From assembly GCA_003427395.1 (NCBI GenBank), contig BFEA01000286.1, positions 1,595,857-1,628,431 on the forward strand: a DNA stretch of 32,575 bases, in the 5' to 3' direction. This document shows, in pieces, positions 27,326 through 32,575 of the stretch (position 1 is its first letter; every line of letters begins with the position of its first letter). A model generated the notes under the pieces. That model saw only the letters and a list, made by a program, of their open reading frames with translations. It did not search any database and was not told the origin of the DNA. This DNA is from Chara braunii. Taxonomy: Eukaryota > Streptophyta > Charophyceae > Charales > Characeae. Made by a program: the position numbers and the translations under genes.

Positions 27326-27606
27326 TTTGCTATGCCCTTGATGTGGCTGTGCGGTTCCCAAAGAGAGGCAGAAGGGGGGGAGGGGGAGGGGGGGGGGAGC
27401 AGCTGGGGTTGATGGTGGAATATCGTGGGGTGGGCTGTGGATGATTTGTGTGAGGAGGGCGTCGAGAGAGAGGGGCCTCTATTGGCAGCGAGATATCCTT
27501 GGAAGGGGTTGGGATCGGCGTGCTGTGCGGTCGAGGTCTTTTTTTTTTCTTTTTTTTTTTGGGCTAGCGAAGGGTTTTGGAGCCTGTGTGTAAGGAACGA
27601 GGGGGG
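27326..27606 (-). promoter_or_regulatory. LINE 5' UTR
   Basis: On the minus strand it begins with C6 and TCGTTCC. It has an A-rich block near the start (plus-strand T tract 27540-27560) and a C-rich block (plus-strand G tract 27377-27397). The target duplication fixes its 5' end. An internal promoter is expected for LINEs but no motif is identified. Confidence 0.6.
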
Positions 27607-27616
27607 AGCAGGCCCC
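27607..27616 (-). repeat. LINE target-site duplication (5' side)
   Basis: AGCAGGCCCC, followed on the plus strand by ATTTTTTAAG. On the element's strand this is TT/AAAAAAT then the duplication. Confidence 0.8.
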
Positions 27617-27759
27617 ATTTTTTAAGAAATCTGTCCCGTGGGAAATGCTGCACGACATGCTAGACGACAAACACCAGCAGGAGTAACATAGTCGGGTATC
27701 TGTTACTGTGCTGCAGAAAACGAAAGGGAACAAAAAAAAAGTGTATGACCTTCACAGTC

Positions 27760-27761
<2 letters not shown>

Positions 27762-27849
<88 letters not shown>
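27762..27849. repeat. Compound microsatellite (GT)n(GA)n
   Basis: About 16 GT units run straight into about 27 GA units. It abuts the tRNA-like SINE, and a similar (CA)n(GA)n tract ends the window. Confidence 0.95.
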
Positions 27850-27852
<3 letters not shown>

Positions 27853-27861
27853 TCTGATCCT

Positions 27862-27925
27862 AGCAGGAGTTGAACTCAGGTCTCTTACCCACAGTTCACG
27901 TTGTACCATCCAACCACATGGACTG
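27862..27925 (-). repeat. tRNA-derived SINE-like head, best copy
   Basis: On the minus strand: a box-A-like TGGTTGGATGGT (rc of 27905-27916) and box-B-like AGTTCAACTCC (rc of 27866-27876), spaced as in a tRNA gene. The sequence then runs into the (TC)n(AC)n microsatellite. Diverged relatives lie at 61-250 and 4021-4092. It is too diverged for a working tRNA. Confidence 0.55.
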
Positions 27926-28474
27926 GGTACACCTCTCACAAAAATGAATTTGTAATTTTGCAATGAATACCGAACGCACTGTTTGAGAGGCATTGGGTGC
28001 TGCAAAAGTTTGAGTCTCCTCTTCAGGGAGTTGCAAGGCTACAGGGGAATGGGCCACTGGACTCATCTGGGCACCAAGAACTCGACCATCCCGACAGCAT
28101 CCTGGTGTCTGGATCTGATCTGGATGAAGGTGTATCAAAAGAATATTATTTGATACGCATAGAGATTGCGAATGCAAGGAACCAATGAATGAGAACTGTC
28201 CATGATGCAAACAACTTATAGCAAAGCAAGCACGCATGGCTACAAAAGCTGAGAGCACACCAATGAGAACACGTTGAATTCTCTTGACAAGGAAGCCCCG
28301 CTTCTTGCCTCCAATAATCAATGCAACAGTCATTCAGTTGCCCTACTATGATGTGTCCACCTACACTAGTCACCCACTCTACCTGCACACACGCTAGGCT
28401 ACTCTCGCACGACCTTCTTGCTAGATGATGCTGAAGAGTCTGACCGCTGGAATGTCCTCGGCCACCACGAGGTA
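27926..28474. other. No gene seen; one 8-bp hairpin
   Basis: GTATCAAA (28132-28139) pairs with TTTGATAC (28149-28156). Otherwise nothing is recognised. A short open stretch ending CACGAG|GTAAGA near 28469 looks like an exon end, but its peptide matches nothing I know and does not continue 5-oxoprolinase. Confidence 0.4.
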
Positions 28475-28828
28475 AGAGCTGCCAGTCCCCACTGTTGCCC
28501 CCTTGTCCTCTATCACCCTGACCACCACCACCCTCCTTCCTGCACAGTGCTGCCAGCTATGGCACCTGTGGGCCAGGCAGCTGTCTGCGGCTGCTTTGCT
28601 CTCCCAGTGCTGCCTGGCTGCAATGCACTGAAGCGGAGGTCAGGCGAGCCACCTGTTCCCGGGATGTTGCCTCCTTTTCCTTGATTACCCTGAAACCCAC
28701 CACCACCCTCCTTCCTCCACAGCGCTGCCAGCTGCGGCAGCAAGTGGCCAAGCAGCTGTCGACGGCTGCTTTACTCGTTCAGCGCTGCCTGGACTTGTCC
28801 AGGTTGAAAAAAAAAAAAAAAAAAAAAA
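28475..28828 (+). repeat. About 172-bp tandem duplication ending in poly(A)
   Basis: Two units (around 28483 and 28655 onward) share GTTGCC, TACCCTGA/CACCCTGA, CCACCACCCTCCTTCCT, a CACAG acceptor-like site, and GCTGCCAGCT...CAGCTGTC...CGGCTGCTTT. The second ends in A22 (28806-28828). The A-tract suggests a retroposed 3' end. No family is recognised. Confidence 0.6.
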
Positions 28829-28859
28829 GGTGCTCTGGGGATTTTACCTATCTCATAGC

Positions 28860-29620
28860 TGAAATACATCTACCGTCATCCTTCCCCTCCTCGTCTTTCC
28901 CCTCCTCATCATCCTCCCCTCCCTATGCACCTCAACGGAGACAACATCCTTGCCATCCCCCTGCTCGTCATCCTCTCCCTCCTCTTCTTCCCCCTCCTTA
29001 TCTTCCTCGTCATCCTCCTCCCTCGTCCATTTTGGCCTTCCTCTCCTCGTTAGTACCTTCCTTGTGATGCCCATGGTTGTCATCACCCCCGTCCACATCA
29101 TCATCTTCCTCCTTCACATTTGCTAAAGCGGTGTAAAGAAAAAATGATCGACAGAGAGAGATGACCTCCACATCACCCTCCCCCTCCTCCTCGTCTCCCC
29201 CCTCCTCCCCCTGCTTCTCTCCCCCCCCTGGTCATCCTCCACCTCGTCTTCCCCCTCATCCTCATCCTCCTCCTGGTTCTCCTAGGTTGTCCATGTTGTC
29301 CTTCCCCCCCACCCGTCTTCCTCCTACCCGTCCATGTCATCATCCCCCTCCTTTGTGCTCACAACAACACTGAAAATAGAAGTGATAGAGAGAGATGGCC
29401 TCGGCGTCCTCCTCCCCATCCTCCTTGTCTTTCCCCTTGTCATCTCCCTCCTCGTCTTCCTCCCTCCTCCACATCATCTTCCCCGTCCTAGTCATCTTAC
29501 CCCTCCACATTCGTCCCCCTCATCTTCATTCTTCCCCTCCCTCATCCATATTTTTGTCCTCCTCCTCGTCCATGTTTTCCTCCCCCTTCTCGTCTTCGCC
29601 CTCCTCGCAGGGGCGTTCTC
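28860..29620 (+). repeat. Pyrimidine-rich tandem array
   Basis: Y-rich blocks beginning near 28865, 29158 and 29393 contain CTCCTC, CTTCCTC and CATC words. The latter two are each introduced by GA(C/T)(A/C)GAGAGAGATG(A/G)CCTC and are about 235 bp apart. AGAGAG followed by CCTCC-rich DNA links it to the arrays at 8178 and 18265. Frames rich in Ser and Pro here are artefacts. Confidence 0.65.
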
Positions 29621-29640
29621 TGTGCAGCGTGAACCAGGAA

Positions 29641-29700
29641 GATGAAGATGTAGTCCACTATAGTCAAACGAATGAAGATGTAGTGCACTATAGCAAAAGG
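29641..29700 (+). repeat. Two 30-bp tandem units
   Basis: ATGAAGATGTAGT starts at 29642 and 29672. The units share ATGAAGATGTAGT-CACTATAG and differ at a few bases. Confidence 0.8.
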
Positions 29701-30120
29701 AAGTCTCCTTGCTGGCTCCCATCTTCTCCTCCTTCCTTCAACCTCTCTCCATCACCGTAGTGCGGGTGGAGGGTTTTCTCCCTCTACCTCTCCCTACTAC
29801 TCCATAGCCATGGAGGTCTTCTCCTTCACCCTCAAGCTCCGCCTTCACCTCCAGGAGCTCCGCCAACCTCTCCCTCTAGGGGGAGCAACGGCATGACTTC
29901 GTGGTGAATGAGTGGAGTGCTCTTTACACCAATACTCTTGCTGGCTGGCCTCCAGTACCTCTTGGCGGGGCACTACCTGCCTACTCAACCTCCCTCAGGT
30001 GCACAAGGCCGACCGGGTGTTCCCGTCTTTTGGTGGGAACATCGTCGCCACAGGCCCTGAATCTAGACCTACACCTCTCACAGTCAGGCCCTGGATAATC
30101 AGCAAGGAAGGAAGTCTGAC
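29701..30120. other. No gene seen
   Basis: Pyrimidine-rich to mixed sequence. Short frames have no recognisable product. Confidence 0.4.
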
Positions 30121-31279
30121 TGCAAAAAAATTAGAGTGCTAACATCTGGCGTTAGCGCAAAAAAGACCAGTCTCAAATTACTAAAACAGTTCCCAGCACC
30201 TCGCCGGGGTGTACCACGCGCAAAACCGCAACGCCTCCAAACACGATTTTTCTCGAATTTTTTTTTCTTCGAAAGTGGGCGGGAAACCCGAGCAAGGAAG
30301 TCGCGCCCTCGGGCGTGGCAATTAAGGAGCGAGGAAGCAGCCATAGCCCAAGCCATCATAACCACAGACAAAGACCAACAAGACCTCGACATCAAGCGAG
30401 AGGGATAGGGCCGAGCAAGAGGGAGTGAAAACAAGGTGACACAAGACAAGAACGGGAAAACTTCCTAAAATGGAAAGGGAAACAGGCACAAGGGAGAGGG
30501 AGAGGGAGAAAGAGATCTCACCATGAAAGGGACCGTAGCGGACAAAGAAAGCTATCAAGAGGATACTAAATCCCGAAAGGGAGAGTTGAGGCGGAGGGAA
30601 AGTGGCGATTCCAGAAAAAGAGAAGAAGACAAGAGAGGAAGGAGGAGGAGGAAAATGCAATCGGAGGGAGAGAAACAGTGACAGAAATACGAGAAAGGCA
30701 AAAGACAAGAGAAAGACAGCGAGAAAGAACAAAGGGAAAGGGAGGAGGACCAGGTCCCAATCGAAAAGGCAAGGGCACACATACGGGAATGCTACATCCC
30801 ACGAGGAGCGACAGCCGAGGAAAGGAGTATCGCTATTTAACGAGTAACGCCAAAGAGAATCGTCGAAGGTGAAACTTCTTCCCACCTTCAATCCTCACGA
30901 GTAAAAGGTAAGCCGCATCTTCACCCCAGTTCTTTCCCCGTTCTTTCCAGCCCTGTCTATCTCCTCCAACCCCAGCGCGCCAGGTCAGGACTCCGTTCAA
31001 GAGAAAATGCCGAAAAGGGAGGGCATCACAGTCACTACATTGAAACCCAATAGAGAGCGGAGAAGCTCCCACAGCCGGCCTAAGCTGCACTAAAGTCATT
31101 AAGGGGGCGGAGAGGATCTGTCACCCTCGCCAGTATCACCTTCCTTTCATTGGATTCAACATGGCGGATAGGAAAGGGAGTCGTTAGCCTACGAAATGGA
31201 ATAGAAGGGAAAGTCAGTATCAGCCGGATTAGAAAGTACAAAGCAGTTGATTGCTCACACATCTCCAACACACCGCACA
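30121..31279. other. Purine-rich region without supported gene
   Basis: From about 30400 to 30760 the plus strand is overwhelmingly purine (AGGGAGAGGGAGAGG-type). Plus-strand frames read Arg/Lys/Glu-rich peptide and minus-strand frames read Ser/Phe/Leu-rich peptide. A GAAGGTG...CACCTTC hairpin lies near 30863-30887. Strand bias explains the open frames better than coding does. Confidence 0.45.
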
Positions 31280-31965
31280 GACACGTCCCCCTATCGCACT
31301 CGCCTCTCTCTACCCCCATCCACCAAAGTGCCCCACCTGTCCCAGCTAACTCTCCCCACTACCTACTACCCATCACTCCCTATCCACTAGTTATCAAGCA
31401 TTTTTCTAACCCATAATTATTAGTCGTTTGCTCCGCCAGTAGTTGCCATACCCCCTGCTTGTCCTCCCTCAAGAATCTCGCGGCCAGCTGCACCCCCCCC
31501 GCCCCTGCAGTCCCTCCCCTCCCCAGCTCACCCTACGGACCTCACCACTACCCCTCACTTCCCCCCACCCCCCACTCCGACAGTCTCCCCCACACCTTCC
31601 ACTCAGCCTACGTCTCCCCCCACCCCGGCCCCTAGCCTCGACCCCCAATTCAACCACAGCAACCCATATTCCCCCCCTCTCATACTCACCGACCATTCTC
31701 ACACCCCCCTATTTCTCCCTATCCATTCTTAATCACAAACTCGTAATTAATACCACCCCCCAATCAATCCCTTCACCAATCCCCCGCTCACGGCTTCTCT
31801 CAATCCCAGACCAGCCCTCCCCAGCCAACAACCCCCGTTCCCTACACAACAGATCGTTCTTCCCAACTTCAACCACCCACCAGGACAACACCTAAACAAC
31901 TGAACACTTCCCCCACACCATCATCTCGATAACTATTACCACTAACAAGTACCACTATTACTAGT
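31280..31965. other. C-rich, G-poor tract
   Basis: For about 680 bp the plus strand is C-dominated with very little G and many C4-C8 runs. The long plus-strand frame (31443-31895) is Pro/Ser/Thr-rich as that composition dictates and has no domain. C-run spacing allows i-motif or, on the other strand, G-quadruplex structures. Confidence 0.6.
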
Positions 31966-32029
31966 TATTTTTGATACCCTTGTTATCGCCACCAGTATAG
32001 CGCCTATTATCATAAGGTAAGGGTATTCT

Positions 32030-32100
32030 TTTCACAAATTCCTCCCTAACGGCATCGTTATTTATTATTTATTACTATTACTATTTATTATTTGCAAGGA
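32030..32100. repeat. TTA/TTTA-rich simple repeat
   Basis: TTATTTATTATTTATTACTA and related words over about 40 bp. Confidence 0.6.
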
Positions 32101-32214
32101 ATATGAGTGTGAACGATATACAGAAAACCAAGTTGCGAAATCACACAGATGTCAAGGTAGTCGTATCCAAGCAGAGAGTACGAAATGCACCGAGTATCAG
32201 AGATGAGCATTTCT

Positions 32215-32470
32215 TCTTTTAAATGCCACTTCACCCAACCCACCCAAAATTTTCTTAGTACATGCCACCCTAATAAAAAAAAGAAAAAAAAAGGTTTGAA
32301 GCTCATCCAACCCACTCAAGCGAATTTTTACGCCCACGCGGCCATGCCCAACCCACCCGCCACCCGTAAAAAAGGTTCACCCAGACCCACCCGCACCCAC
32401 AACAAAGTCATTGCCTGCCCGCACCCGGGATGTAGTATCTTTTCACCCGCAGCCGGCCGTGCCCGCTATT
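32215..32470. repeat. ACCC-rich cryptic repeat
   Basis: CAACCCACCC, CACCCGCACCC and CCACCCG words recur irregularly, interrupted by an A-rich tract (32274-32292). No gene is recognised. Confidence 0.4.
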
Positions 32471-32535
32471 GTCTATCCCTTCGAACATTTACAGACAATA
32501 GGATATTATAACGTGACATGACAAAATCAAACACG

Positions 32536-32575
32536 CTCACACACACACACACACACACACACAGAGAGAGAGAGA
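32536..32575. repeat. Compound microsatellite (CA)n(GA)n at window end
   Basis: About 13 CA units pass directly into GA units and continue beyond the window. Same architecture as 27762-27849. Confidence 0.9.

Larger units (their letters stand above)
20121..27606 (-). mobile_element. L1-like LINE, near full-length but defective
   Basis: Read on the minus strand: a C-rich 5' UTR (27606 to about 27326), ORF1 with a degenerate zinc knuckle, ORF2 with AP-type endonuclease, an internally deleted RT, a zf-RVT-like C-terminus, then a 3' UTR ending at 20139 and an A18 tail (20121-20138). Flanking duplications read AAAAAATGGGGCCTGCT on the 5' side, with TTCTT just before, and the same with one base changed after the A-tail. 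This is the TT/AAAA cleavage context of L1-type endonucleases. Total 7486 bp includes an oppositely oriented LINE tail of roughly 430 bp. Confidence 0.88.

Noticed and set aside
27762-27849. CRISPR-like or satellite array
   Set aside because: Plain dinucleotide microsatellite; no spacer structure anywhere in the window.
28424-28468. Continuation exon of 5-oxoprolinase
   Set aside because: The peptide before GTAAGA does not match the expected FGF... segment of the family.
30322-30891. 189-codon minus-strand hydrophobic frame resembling a membrane protein
   Set aside because: It is the complement of a purine-rich tract, so Phe/Leu/Ser runs are expected; no start context or family match.
31443-31895. 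150-codon Pro/Ser/Thr-rich frame
   Set aside because: Composition follows from the C-rich, G-poor tract, which rarely makes stop codons in this frame; no domain.

Overview
This is a stretch of a repeat-rich eukaryotic nuclear genome. Spliced exons, a plant-type initiator-Met primer binding site, a chromodomain Ty3/gypsy element, an L1-like LINE with AP endonuclease and zf-RVT-like domains, SINE-like pieces, a U2 snRNA copy and compound microsatellites all point that way. Nothing bacterial or phage-like is present. The gypsy polyprotein and LINE resemble those of large streptophyte-algal genomes (Chara-like), but that assignment is inference from memory and was not checked.

The only host gene I can support is 5-oxoprolinase (OXP1 in plants, OPLAH in animals). 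It lies on the + strand as three clean exons at 4490-4668, 6531-6584 and 19639-19727. Their peptides join in frame through the family's LNLRYQ|GTDTAIMV block. The gene starts before and ends after this window. Almost everything else is intronic or flanking repeat: more than 4.4 kb before the first exon, then introns of 1.86 kb and 13.05 kb, then about 12.8 kb with no further exon recognised.

Layout. 1-4489: A-rich tracts, SINE-like fragments, a terminal-inverted-repeat mini-element, two head-to-tail 5'-truncated LINE copies (1210-2480), and an unexplained minus-strand open frame (2489-2758). 4669-6530 (intron): a 65-bp tandem duplication, then a retroposed U2 snRNA copy (5168-6432, A-tail, 9-bp target duplication) split by a 1029-bp TG...CA element, probably a solo LTR, that landed in the branch-site-recognition sequence. 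6585-19638 (intron): a TA-flanked MITE, G-rich cryptic repeats, a pyrimidine-rich repeat array with conserved cores, and inside that array a 9.46-kb chromovirus (8799-18260) with PBS, gag, protease, RT, RNase H, integrase and chromodomain but several coding breaks and a 735-bp assembly gap. 19728-27606: a 7.5-kb minus-strand LINE with a target duplication at a TT/AAAA-type site. It is dead (frameshifts, most of the RT deleted) and carries an oppositely oriented LINE tail. 27617-32575: microsatellites, a SINE-like piece, tandem duplications, pyrimidine-rich arrays and a strongly strand-asymmetric region, with no convincing gene.

The elements do not form a pathway. They form an insertion history: LINE machinery is the likely mover of the LINE copies, the U2 retroposon and the SINEs, and chromoviruses with 4-bp target duplications then broke into those older repeats. 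The most unusual object is the U2-derived retroposon cut inside GUAGUA. Next are the ~30.5-bp periodic TGGCGCT array in the gypsy LTR and the shared 3' hairpins on four LINE tails.
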